Under the pieces are notes generated by a model, which was given only the letters and a program-made list of their open reading frames with translations, ran no database searches and had not been told where the DNA came from. A DNA stretch of 64,000 bases from Lingula anatina (lineage: Eukaryota; Brachiopoda; Lingulata; Lingulida; Lingulidae). The first letter of the stretch is position 1. Each line of letters opens with the position of its first letter. The stretch spans positions 1,157,193-1,221,192 of the forward strand of contig NW_019773513.1 of assembly GCF_001039355.2 (NCBI RefSeq), read 5' to 3'. This document shows positions 15,201 through 26,216 of this stretch, piece by piece. Made by a program: the position numbers and the translations under genes.

Positions 15201-18200
15201 TGACACCAGACTCCTTTGGGTTTGTTATGTTTTTTTATTATTAGAAACAAAATTACCTTTAATAACATGACATTAGTCACAAGAATGAATCATTACAAAA
15301 ATATCACCAAATTAACAAATGGGAAGCAAATGAAAGTAATCAAAAAGAAAAAAAATCTCTCAGTAATGAAGAAAATGGGCAATGTATCTGTGAAATGATA
15401 TGTTGAGTCAGGGAAATCAAAATAATGAGAGTCTTAGTATCCAAAACCTATCAAATCTCTTGGTTTTCAGATAAAATACCTGGCAAGACCAGGAAACAGG
15501 CTTTTTTTTTGACATACGAAACTTAAACTATTCTGAAACGTGAGCCCATGTTGACTCAATGCCCCCCACTTCTTAATTAAGGAACACAAAATGGCTTTTT
15601 TTAATATATTTTCTCACAGCCACCTAAAATTCCCTTTGAAAATATATAATTTTCCCAGACACAAGAGTGTAGAAGGCGTGTGAATTGTCACTCTGCGGTA
15701 CAGCTGAATCACGAGCACTGGAGCAATTCCACGGGAACACGATGTGTCAACTTGGCCTTGTAATGTTACCTTTTTCATCACTTCTTTAATGAATCACGAT
15801 GTTCTTTGACATGGGATCTCGCCCTCAAAGAAACTCAGAAAACTGCTTGGTGACTGACTCCCATGGAAGTGCCTATAATTTGCATCTAGATCCAAATCAG
15901 CCATTTCTCCTACTTCAAATTTTTACAATTGTTTGAAGTATTTCATAAAATCAAACCATCTTTTCAAGATAACACTAAATATGTATAGCATTATATATAT
16001 GAATGTGAGCAACTGGTTTTGAGTTACATTTATTTAATATTCCTTTCACTCATTCTATTTTCCTTAAGCCAATGTTAATCATGTCACTTCGTGTCACTTC
16101 ACATTTGGCAGAAACTGATATCTAATTTTAGAATCATAACCTATTAAAGAAAAAACATGGTGCCATCATTGAACTGGTTTTAACCCTGTCCTTGATTTAT
16201 TTTGGAAACAAACAAAAACCTTATCTATTTTTGACAACATTTTAGGTGGAAATGTTTTTTCTAGATATGGTGACAGTGGAGAGGGAGGGGGTGGGGGAGG
16301 GGGGGGAATCCGAGTGGTAGAAATCTTCTGACAGGTAAAAAAAAATACATTACACAATTACCACATGCACCGAATAACGTCAGACCTATCCGTCCCAGTT
16401 AACGATCCTTCATTTCAATCCAGCATTAAATGGTAAAAACATGTGTACCATTTCTCAATGGTTTCCTACCCCGTGACGGCATAAATCTACAAAGAAAATC
16501 AATTCACAGGCATGACATCCTGTTTTAGCTGAATTCAAGACAGCCTCATCAAATAGCACGATTCTCTGTGTCTGACGCCCACAGGCCAAGCACAACCCTA
16601 TATCTTGCCTAAATAATAATAATAATAATATACCTTTACCTATCAGTGCTGAACCTATCACAATTGATGCCTTCTTATCTATGCTTCCTTTTATATTTTA
16701 TGAGGGAGGTAAAATAGAGAGGCATAAAAAATACTATAGAATCATATCTAGGAACAGAATTAGGGACAGGGATGTAAACTTTAGACAGTTTTGTAACACA
16801 TAATCATGATGTCATGATGATGCTGAGATATATAAAATGTGTGTGTGTGTGTTTGTGTGCGTGTGCGTGTGTTTGCCGACACTCAAACATGCAAACATGT
16901 AGCAAAAAGTCTACTATTCAAAAACATATCTCGTAGACCTGCACATGTGTGTCCTTGTGCCATAACTTGCATGTATATGTTCATGTTTGCATGTAAGCAC
17001 ATGTACTTGTGTGTATGCACGTGTTCTGTATGAACATATGAGCCACTGTGCATGCTATAGTGTTAGACTTCAACAACCAATTTCAAGGACAAAGAATAAC
17101 CAATCAACCCACCTTTTTCTGAGAGCACTAAAACTCTGCTGCTGATACACGTGATAGCGGTGGTTGTTCTTCTTCTCCAACTGAAAGTTTTCCATGAAGT
17201 CCACTTGTTGGTCTTCTGCTGCCTTTTCAGCAAAGTCTGTCAGGTCTGTTTTCACCCCCTCTAAATCCTGAGTCGAAACAAACACGTGTCTGCGACTTTC
17301 CGCAAAAGCCTCGTGTGCCATCCATTCTCTGAACTGCAAGGCGCCTAGGATGAATAAATGAGAACTTTTAGTCATTTGAAATAAAATTTCAAATGAAAAC
17401 TCCTTTTTAGTACCTATGATACATAATACAAATAATAATAATCATAATAATTTACTAAAAGAAGCATTCTTTCTTAGGCTTCAGGGTTATGAAGACACTT
17501 GCAATAAGAAAAATTATTATTTTTCTTAAAGAGATTAAGACCTGATACCCAAAAGAAATTCTACTTTCAACATCAATACACTTCAGAAATAACCACAAAA
17601 TACACAAAAACAATCCCACTGAAATTAGTTTCTTAAAAAAAAAAACTGACTCAGTGTACGTGTTTTGGTAATCTGGTAAATGCTGGGTGACCAATACCTC
17701 AGTATTTCAAATAAACATTTTTGGGAATTCATATTAAAGCCCTATCATCTCTGTTGTTCATGTTTGACTGTTTTTTCCCTCAAAAAGCATGCATGCCTTG
17801 CAGAAATATTTACATAATATGTTCCCAGAAAAACCTGCATCTAATTCCTTTCCATTGTATTTTTCTTGGAATATTGAACATCTTCTAAGTAAAAAGGAAC
17901 TGTAGGCTGCAAGGTATTAACATGATAAAAAAAAAAAAATCAACAGGACTTCCAGTGAACTTAAGCCAGGAAATAGTCAAGGAAGAAGCCCGAGTCTGAA
18001 GTCCACTATGGTGTACTTTTTGGTATTTAATTTTAAAGAACAACTCCAGAGGCAAGGCTGTGCAGTTGGTCGCTGATTTCACAGTTTCATTTAATGGTTA
18101 ATCTTTTTTTTTTTCAAATTCAGATGGTTCTGTGTTGGTATTTACAGCCATTGAAACCATCTAATTCTAGACTACTAGTAACTTGCAAGTGTCATAATGA

Positions 18201-21200
18201 AATGCATCATTTCCTAGAAGCAATAGAAATTATGTTATGGCCAATTAATCCCATTTAAGTATCAGTGCCAGCTAGGTGTTGAAATGAATACAACAAACTG
18301 ATGGAAATTCTCATTGAAATTATGGCATCACTCGGTCAAGATCTTACTGTAAGTGAAGGCTTATAAATGTACGCTTAATTACCAACCTAACATGTACGAG
18401 CTGGTGTTCAAGGTGCAATACATCTACTAGTAAAGGTGTGTTCACATGGGAACTCATCATTACCTGCATCATATTGAAGAGTGACACAGGAAGACATGGG
18501 GGGGGGGGGGGTCAACTTTCTAAATTTCAGATAAAATCTGGTACAGAATACAGCAATAGAAGCTTGGTGAAATCTGCCAAAAATTGCATGCAATCTTCAA
18601 GAGTACAATCTCCTAAGAGTTCTTGTTTAATCAGGCGCGATGAATTTATCCCACAGACTCGGTCTCAGTGAATCCTTGTCTGTGCGTGTTCCAAGAAATA
18701 ATGCACAGACTGCTTTGTAAATATATATCTAGATATTGCTGCACACATATTTCAATATGAGATAAGAGAGAATGTTGATAACCTGTCACACTCAGAATCA
18801 TGCCCTGCTAATTTTAAACTAACAAATATGTCACGAGGCGTCAGGTGGAAGGTGGTAATCTATTAAAAATCAGTCATAACTTAAATACTGGAGTGTGCAA
18901 CTTGTGCAAATTTTGCAGATACAGGTTCCATCAATGGCTTCCTACTCTGAATTAAGCAGCCAGATACAATTTGATATCTCCTTCAATTACTGAACAATTT
19001 CCACCCACTTGTGAATTCCTGCCGACATGCAATAGGATTTTTCCACTCCACTATCTCATTGCCAATTAATTCTAAGTACAAACAACAAGATTTTCATTGA
19101 AAATAACCTGTAACAATTGTCTCCAGGGAGCAGCTTCACAAGAAGTCAAGCCAGATGCTTTGAAGCACATGCTGAATAAGCAAATGGTCTGTAAAACTAA
19201 ACAAAAGGGCTATATGGCAGAACTGCTCTCCAATATCTCACATTTCCATTGTTCCTTTCCATTTTGCACACACGGTGATTTAATAACAAACACATCTACC
19301 ACTATTTTCAAACAAAATCAAATTTTAACAATGCTGGGCACCACTTGAGCAGACAACCAAGCTGGAGTATGCTCAGCAGAAACAAATTAACCATAAAAAC
19401 AATGATTTCTCAAATACCCCCACCAAGTTTTATCAATTGTTCTCTCACTGTAGTGGCTTATTATTCTACAATATCTGGCTGCAGAAAGAGATAGACATGT
19501 GATGATGAAATTAGGGCTGACAATAAAGAGCCAATATTCTTTCAAACAACCCATCCTGAAAGATGTTAACTCAGAGGGAGAAATGGCAGAGGAAAGAGTA
19601 CTAGTAGTCGCCTGTGACCCCCCCCCCCCCCCCACCAACCCATCCTTCCTTACACAAAAGCTGGGCAAAAGGCTGACATATATCAAAACCAGATGCCAAT
19701 TTCTTCACTCAAAGCACTCCAGCAAGTTGAATACAGTATATAAGGCCCCTGGATGCAGTCCCCAAACCACATTTTAAAGTAAGCCATTTAAACAGAAAAT
19801 AAACCACATTTCCAAAATCTACAAAAGAGCTGCCTGCTTGACAGCCATGGCCAGGTCAAGCAAAGAAATAAATCATGTAGGAAAATTAAGACAGTTCTTT
19901 TATAATGGGCAACAAAGGGCCCCACTTTCAGTGACACATTTGTAGCATTCCATAAGGGTTCATGCCAAAAGAGTGCCCCAAAGCTTGCATTTTTCATTTT
20001 TAGGTCATCTGAGTATCTTCATGAGAACAGAGGCTGTTATGCATGTGCTGCTAGTAGTAGTACTAGTAGTCGCCTGTGACCCCCCCCCCCCCACCAACCC
20101 ATATATAATGCACATGGCAAAACACATGGGAATATTCAGTGAGCATTGCATGCTAGCTGGCTGTCTGCTGGCATCTGGTTGCAGGTCATTTCAGGGGTTT
20201 TGTTTTAAATCAATTTAATTCTCACTGATAAGCCCACTGCTAAGATACTTGAATTTCCATCAAAATTAGTGACACAGAAGCAAAATGTTTATATGAATAT
20301 AAGTCAATATGTTAAGGTGTCACTGACACAGTAACCTCTTTCCCGGAAGACAAGAAGTTCATATTTTTTTCAGAAAATCCCGAGGGTCTGAGTTCATGTT
20401 GCTTTTTGTCTATTACCTGTAACATATTACAAGCAAGCCTCTTACATATAACTTATTAGCTTGAATGTAGGCTGTATTACAGTCAACTTTGCAATGATGC
20501 AAACAGAGTCCATAAACCTTAAAATTCTTCGGTCCTCTGTTAAAAAATAAGTGTACACCAAAATTGTCCAAAGGTAAAACATTTCTATTCCCAGGGTCAA
20601 AGGTGACAGGAGCACCATGAAACAATTTGGCCAATGTATTCACACTGGAAGAAGAACTTCCTCAAAATTAGCCTTTTAATGTCTCCTGTCTACGCCCCCT
20701 TAATTTGGGACTCCAGAAAGGGGATTCCCCTCACTGCTTCTCCATAGGAAATGGATTAGATAAGCAACTTAATCAGGTATTTCGCCATTCAGGTTTTCCC
20801 TAAAAAGGAGTGTGCTCTGACAGGTATTGCAACACGTTGATACCTGTCAATGGCGACAATGTCAACAGCATTGTTTGCTACTTATCACAAGAACCGGATA
20901 TTTTGTCAGCAGAAGAAATGGGCACCTGTTGGCCCTTACTGTAACATGATGTAACATGGTCTTATTGGTTTTGGACAGCAGGAGGTCCAATGTCAAGATG
21001 GAATGCCAAGCACGTTAGACAGGATACAAAGCAATTCCTGACATAGTACTGTATGTGATCATATGATAAGTTCCAAGGCCCACATAAAAATGTGCAATAT
21101 GATCTACTAATACAAATGTCATGCTGTCTTTTATCCAAAACTTCCACCTTTGTTTGTCATCATGATCTACCTGTTTCATCTTACAGTTGGAAAAAAATTT

Positions 21201-22437
21201 GCAGAGAAAAATTCCAATTTAGGCTGCATGCTTGGAGTGCTTAAATTCTTAATTCATGAGTCCATTACATAAGAAGACATTCCTATTTTAAAGAAATCGG
21301 AAATGACAGTTTAAGATTTATGTTGGCATTCAAAGTCAACAAGCATGATGATAGTGTACACAAGGAGACACGACACCATAAATCACATGGGAGAATAAAT
21401 CGGTCAACGTGAAAGGCAAGCCTTTCAAAACAAGAAAATAAGTGACATGAGAGAGTAAAACATTAAAAATGTCAGACTGAGTGTTCTTTGACACAAAAAA
21501 AAAAGTGGTGCACAAGATAAAACGTGCACATATCATTCCAAAGAAGTTTCTTAAAATGAAGAAAATAACTACAAATTATAATAATTATAATAATATAAAA
21601 ATAATAAAATATTTAGTTACCTCTCTCATTCAGAGTGTCCTCTAGTGGCGGGTAAAGTTGATCGATAACTTTTAACCAGTCTTGCAGAATCAACTGCCCA
21701 AGTTCCTGAGGAGTGCGGTAATATTTCACAGGCAGTCCTTTCTTCACAATCCTCTGTTTTAACTCCCTCACTTTCAGCGTCTCGTACTCCGACTCTGGGT
21801 AAAAGACTTTCAGTTTGTTCTTTCTCTTTTCCTCTGGCAAGTCCACATATAAATAATCTACATGCTCTGGCTGGCGGAAATAAAAATAACAGTGTTTGCT
21901 ATCGTTTAAGAAAACTGATTGCATAATTTCAAGTTCTGTGATGCTGCTCTGTTGGTGCGCCTCTTGTAGCACCCATTTGTGGCCCCCAGCCGCTGCTACC
22001 AGTAAGTTTTTATCCAACCAGAATGCATCTTTTGATAAGTCCTCATAATTGTCTGGCACTGGAAGGGCATTTGGAGGTCTATGTCCCCCATATCTCTCCC
22101 CAAGGAGTCCAATAAAGAAAGGTGCACTTTTATTGATATATTCTAAACAAAGCTGCAGAACGTGTCCCGAATTGGCTTGTGCATCGTTAATCCCCCAACG
22201 TAAATCAACTGGGGTGAAAGAGGTCCCCCTCTCCCTGCATACTGAGTCTATCGTTGGGAAGACCTTTTTGGTTAAATATTCTCTCTCACGTTGAAAGTCT
22301 TGAAATGTTGAGCTGATGAATGGGCAGACAGGTTTCCTGAGGTGAAACTGCTGCTTCACGTGAGATAACGAGCGGTGCAGGCGCGGCGTTGGCGGCCCGC
22401 TGTCATCACTGTCACTAAAGAATGAATTTGCTCCCAT
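265..22437 (-). CDS. TTC41: TTC41-like DUF4062-NACHT-TPR protein (17 coding exons)
   Basis: Coding exons read on the minus strand: 22437-21621, 17344-17113, 12623-12403, 9415-9261, 8967-8514, 8331-8092, 7036-6838, 6561-6381, 5522-5358, 4757-4649, 4367-4216, 3819-3630, 3325-3175, 2767-2618, 2207-2101, 1815-1723, 1478-265. All junctions have AG/GT and the phases match, giving 4,830 nt and 1,609 residues. Residues about 35-270 are a DUF4062-type domain (motif CPFISSTFQDFQ, then DLRWGIN). A NACHT P-loop ATPase follows, with Walker A GERGCGKTS at 365-373 and Walker B LVLDGIDE at 457-464. Kinesin-light-chain-like TPRs occupy about 925-1205, and the last ~400 residues are a Ser/Arg-rich, probably disordered tail. 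A signalling or scaffold NTPase role is typical of the class; the substrate is unknown. Nephrocystin-3 is a relative, but its N-terminus is different. The exon at 5522-5358 is low-complexity and the least certain. Confidence 0.9.
9655..9722. repeat. Short tandem repeat, about 13-bp units (CACATGACCTAT-like)
   Basis: Five or so degenerate repeats of a CACATGACCTATCA-like unit in the intron between coding exons 3 and 4 of the TTC41-like gene. It has no coding content. Confidence 0.7.
15043..15136. repeat. Tandem duplication, 49-bp unit, in TTC41-like intron
   Basis: Two adjacent copies of a 49-base unit starting ACTCCAGTAGTTGCCATAG, nearly identical except around the G-run at the end. It lies in the intron between coding exons 2 and 3. 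Confidence 0.8.
16838..16875. repeat. (TG)n microsatellite
   Basis: Imperfect TGTG/TGCG repeat in a TTC41-like intron. The open frame across it is an artefact. Confidence 0.85.
19597..19643. repeat. Dispersed poly-C repeat, copy 1
   Basis: AGTACTAGTAGTCGCCTGTGAC is followed by a run of about 17 C and then ACCAACCCAT. The same flanks and C-run recur at 20059-20102, so this is a repeated unit and not just a homopolymer. Confidence 0.7.
20059..20102. repeat. Dispersed poly-C repeat, copy 2
   Basis: Second copy of the unit at 19597, in the same orientation, about 460 bp away in the same large TTC41-like intron (17345-21620). Both flanks match; the C-run is shorter. Confidence 0.7.
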
Positions 22438-22445
22438 ATCTGCAT
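22356..22445 (-). other. Upstream ORF overlapping the TTC41-like start codon
   Basis: An ATG eight bases before the TTC41-like ATG, in a different frame, opens 29 codons plus a stop that overlap the start of the main coding region. Across the inferred 5' UTR intron another ATG at the end of exon 1 would join this same frame. Such overlapping uORFs usually reduce initiation at the main start. Confidence 0.5.
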
Positions 22446-22451
22446 ACTATT

Positions 22452-23237
22452 TCTAAGGGAAAAAAGGAAAAAAATCATGAAAACATGCAACCGAAAAAAA
22501 GAAAGAAAATAAAAAACAAACAAACTCCTCACTAAATGCATTCCCTGCTCAGCATGATACTAAACATTTCAAGTGTGCTCACACTACCTTTTCCATCGAC
22601 ATAACTCCTCACAGTAAGATACTCAAAATAAACTGCCTAACATTTAAACACTCACTCAATATATAAACATATATGCAAATGACATACAGTAAAGTGGCAC
22701 ATCGTACGAGATCATTTTCAGATCACCGAGAGACAAGCTATTAATTACCGCCAATTTCCTGTGCTCCAGTTCTCCTATCACTAAAATCTGTAACAGAAGT
22801 GGTTAACGTCTCTCCGCAACTTGATGATATATCAGTTTGACCACGCGACTCAAAAATGATGCTGATTCATAAATTTTTATCTCCATTGTTGAAGTCCCCT
22901 GACCCCAAAGATACTGGAGAGACCACGTGTTGTTTTTACTAAACAAGGGAACTCCTCCAAACTGTTCAAACTTCAAAAACTAACCATATGAATGATTCAC
23001 TAAGGTTATCACACTGCAGCATCACAGGTTGATGTGAACATCAGATTTCCCATACTTCAGAATAAAGCTGACTCACAGGCCTAAACTCCATTTACAAACA
23101 CAAAAGGATATCCCTGCCTGGGACCAGACAGCGCTTTGCTGGCTAAATTTAACCGCAGAGAAAATCCCGAAGATTTTCCTCACTCTAAATCCTCCAATAT
23201 TGCACAAGCTTCACCACTGGGGCCATCATCCACTTAC
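22452..23237 (-). other. 5' UTR intron of the TTC41-like gene, with probable noncoding first exon just upstream
   Basis: On the minus strand a strong acceptor (pyrimidine tract ending CCCTTAG) lies 15 bases before the start codon, and the first coding exon begins at about 22452. A consensus donor GAG|GTAAGT is seen on the same strand at 23238/23237. The simplest model is a noncoding first exon ending at 23238 and beginning somewhere between about 23300 and 23500. I inferred this from splice signals only. Confidence 0.6.
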
Positions 23238-23417
23238 CTCATGAAAAATCTATAGTAGCATAAACAAGTTGCGGATGTTAGCAACCTCCCGCGGTCATTC
23301 TAGCGCTGCTGCTGCACGTAGTAAATAATAGCACAGCGTATCCGTTCTACGGCATTATACCCAGGCAAAAGGGGTCGAGATCACAAAAAGGGGGCGCCTG
23401 GCGGGACAATAAATACA

Positions 23418-23447
23418 TGAGTCATGAGGAAGTACCTGCTGACGTCA
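23418..23447. promoter_or_regulatory. AP-1 (TGAGTCA) and CRE (TGACGTCA) sites
   Basis: TGAGTCA at 23418-23424 and the palindrome TGACGTCA at 23440-23447 lie just upstream of the inferred TTC41-like first exon. Both are exact matches to bZIP-factor consensus sites. Function is inferred. Confidence 0.5.
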
Positions 23448-24069
23448 TCCAAGGGGGACAAGATACATTTGGTGACACGCGGCTCCGGTGGATTCACCTG
23501 AGTTGCAGAGTGCGACAGCGAAGTTGCTTATCTCATGTTTTAGTCGCGTTGCGCATTCTTGACGTAAACTAAAATTGGAGTGTTCGTGCACCGAGACAGA
23601 CGGATTAATCCGTTGACTTAACTACTTACCCTGACCACGCAAATATAGTATTACAAAATACAAAACTTGCACTGCTTTGCAACAGTGGTGTTGAGCAATC
23701 CCCCAGAGGCCAGAAACTTACAGGCATATTTCTCATTAACAACGTCCGCGCCCAGCCCAAAAAACTTTCCCAAATATTGCACAATCCTATCAGCAGCAAC
23801 ATTATTCTAAAATACATACTTTTCCTTTATCAGGCTCGGGTCTTCTTGTTGCTAGTCGCATATTCCATATTATCTACGTCATCTTAAAATAGTACAAGCT
23901 CCTTCTAAGATCAATAAAAGCAACAGGTCCCTCACAACACATCAAATATTTACCGGAAGTTTATTTAACTGATGAACTGTGGGAAAGAAATCCAGGAAGG
24001 AGAACAGAGGTCAAGGTCGGGTCAGGGTCACGGGGCCGAAGCGAGGATTTCCAATCCGGCACTAAGTGA

Positions 24070-24088
24070 CCAATCACGACAGGCCACG
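24070..24088 (+). promoter_or_regulatory. ER stress response element (ERSE), exact match
   Basis: CCAAT, nine bases, CCACG: an exact match to the ERSE bound by NF-Y plus ATF6 or XBP1. It lies about 200 bp upstream of the HSP90B1 start codon, the usual position in GRP-family genes. Confidence 0.9.
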
Positions 24089-24105
24089 CTCGGACGTAAC
24101 TTTTA

Positions 24106-24124
24106 CTTGGTGTTATTTGATTGG
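24106..24124 (-). promoter_or_regulatory. Degenerate ERSE (one mismatch)
   Basis: Plus strand reads CTTGG, nine bases, ATTGG; on the minus strand this is CCAAT-N9-CCAAG, one base off the consensus. It lies between the two exact copies. Confidence 0.6.
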
Positions 24125-24148
24125 GCACATTTATGGACCGAATTTATG

Positions 24149-24167
24149 CGTGGTGGATTTTGATTGG
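24149..24167 (-). promoter_or_regulatory. ER stress response element (ERSE), exact match, inverted
   Basis: Plus strand reads CGTGG, nine bases, ATTGG, the exact reverse complement of CCAAT-N9-CCACG. ERSEs work in either orientation. It lies about 120 bp upstream of the HSP90B1 start codon. Confidence 0.9.
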
Positions 24168-24289
24168 TTAGTTGCTACACATGCTTTAAGTTGGGAACTT
24201 CCTCTCTCGAACACACTCACGTTGGGAAGCTTTCAGGGCGAGCTCTTTAATTGTGAGAAGGGCACAGTATTTCTCTTCAACCTTCAGCC

Positions 24290-26151
24290 ATGGCGAGGAA
24301 ATATTTGTTCCTCGGAATATTGGGGCTTATTTTATTAGCTGGTAAGTTGTCAGAGTGTCAATCTGCAAGAGTGAAGTCCTCAAGGTCGAAGCCGGTTGCA
24401 CTGACCGGCGAAAAAGTCAATAACAAAAAATGTCAAAATCCAATGCTCTTTGCTCACCTTTGTAAGCGAAGTGATGTACTTACTGAGTTTATGCACGTAA
24501 CAGTGCTGATGTAGTGTTGAAGATTGAGCAGGTGGCTGAATCTGAACAGTGTTGAGCTGTTAAGATTGGGGATATAGAATTAATTTTTTTGGGCATGTGA
24601 ATGGGAGGAGTACTGTATATTACATGTATAAACTTGGAATCTAGATTGGATTCTGATAGTTACGCTTTTTCAAAGTTTAGCAATTGTTTCGTAATTTATT
24701 GACATTGCATCCTGCATGAAACCACCCCAAGCACTGGTTACATATTTGCAACAAGGCGATTTATGCAAAAGACTACAGAAAAAAGGTGGCAAACAGAAGA
24801 GAGAGAATGTCCTTTGCTTTTCTTCAATCTCGAACATTCTGAGATCTGCAACTTGCAATCCAGTGGTGGATTTAGAAGAGGGGTCCGGGGGGGGGGGGTC
24901 CTGACACCCCTTTTGATTTCTGAAAAACAGTCACACCAATAATACCTGCTTGAAATTAGAATTTTGCCCAGCTGAAGCATAGTTATGAACCCTACCAAAT
25001 GGCACTGTTAGACCGCTAAAATACCAATTTTTTTTGGGGTTCCTTAAGAAGCCCACCAAACCCCACACCAAGTGGAGGGGGAAGGTTGGCTTGGCAACCA
25101 CCAACCCCACCTTCAGATACTCCTGGATCTGTCCCTGCAATATGTTGTTTGTGATCAACACAACCTTGATGTTTTGAGTGATTCAAACAGTAAGATAATC
25201 AGTAACAGTTGGATTAAAGTTCCAACATCTATTAACTTGTCCCCCTCCCCCTTTCACCGTCAAAATGGAATTTTCAAAATGAAATCCCATAGATGTATGT
25301 TAAATAGGTTACTTGTGAAGACGGGTACATATTACATGTAGACGTACCCCAAGAATTCTTCACAAATGTTCTACTAACTATTACACAAAACTCAAAGGAA
25401 TGGTGTAAGAACTAAAATAAGGCAACATATAGTTATGGGCAGGTTCTTAAATTGAAATTGAGCATATTGATCTAGAACTGCCTGTAGCTTATCACTTGGA
25501 GGTGTTCTTGCTACAGGTGGTATGTGAGGAATCCTATTACCTGTAGAGGTTTTTTAAGCTGCATGCATGATCATATTGAGTAGTATAACCTCTTTCCCAG
25601 GATGTTTGGTGTAGTAACTGCTGTTTGCAGTGAATCAGGAATGAGTTTTTTCTGACTGTCAGCAGTTTTTTGACTTTTTAGGAACCAAATTTGAAAAGTA
25701 TCATCCCTCCTTCCCCTGAACCCCATGCCATACCAAACCATTTAACAATAATGATTATCATAATTATAATGTGGTAAATAGTGAGCTTTGAGACTTTACT
25801 TGGATAGAATTATTTAAAAATTAGGCAAGTAAAAAAGGCTTGAGAGGTGTACTGGTAGATATTGCTTTTTTAGTACTATTAACCTATAAGTACTGTCTTT
25901 ATTAAACTGAATACATAAGTGTACCATTTTTTGCTGGGATAAAAATATCTTAACTCTCAGCAACTCTGATATACTTCTAGATGTAATTCTTTTGTTCTTC
26001 AGGATTCACAGTTGCAGCAGATGGAGATGATGGTGAGGAGGCAGCCACAGTTGATGCTGACATCGGCAAGAGTCGAGATGGCTCAAAGACTGATGATGAG
26101 GCAGTACAAAGGTGGGTGCACACACATACAAACACACTCTTACATGCTGGT

Positions 26152-26216
<65 letters not shown>

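Larger units (their letters stand above)
23238..24289. promoter_or_regulatory. Divergent promoter region between TTC41-like gene and HSP90B1
   Basis: About 1 kb separates the inferred TTC41-like 5' exon from the HSP90B1 start codon. It is richer in CpG than its surroundings and holds ER-stress elements on the HSP90B1 side and CRE/AP-1-like sites on the TTC41 side. No clear TATA box was found. Transcription start sites cannot be placed from sequence alone. Confidence 0.7.

Noticed and set aside
265-22437. Nephrocystin-3 (NPHP3) identity
   Set aside because: NPHP3 has a long coiled-coil N-terminus, absent here, where the DUF4062-like domain starts almost at once. The HSP90B1 neighbourhood also favours TTC41.
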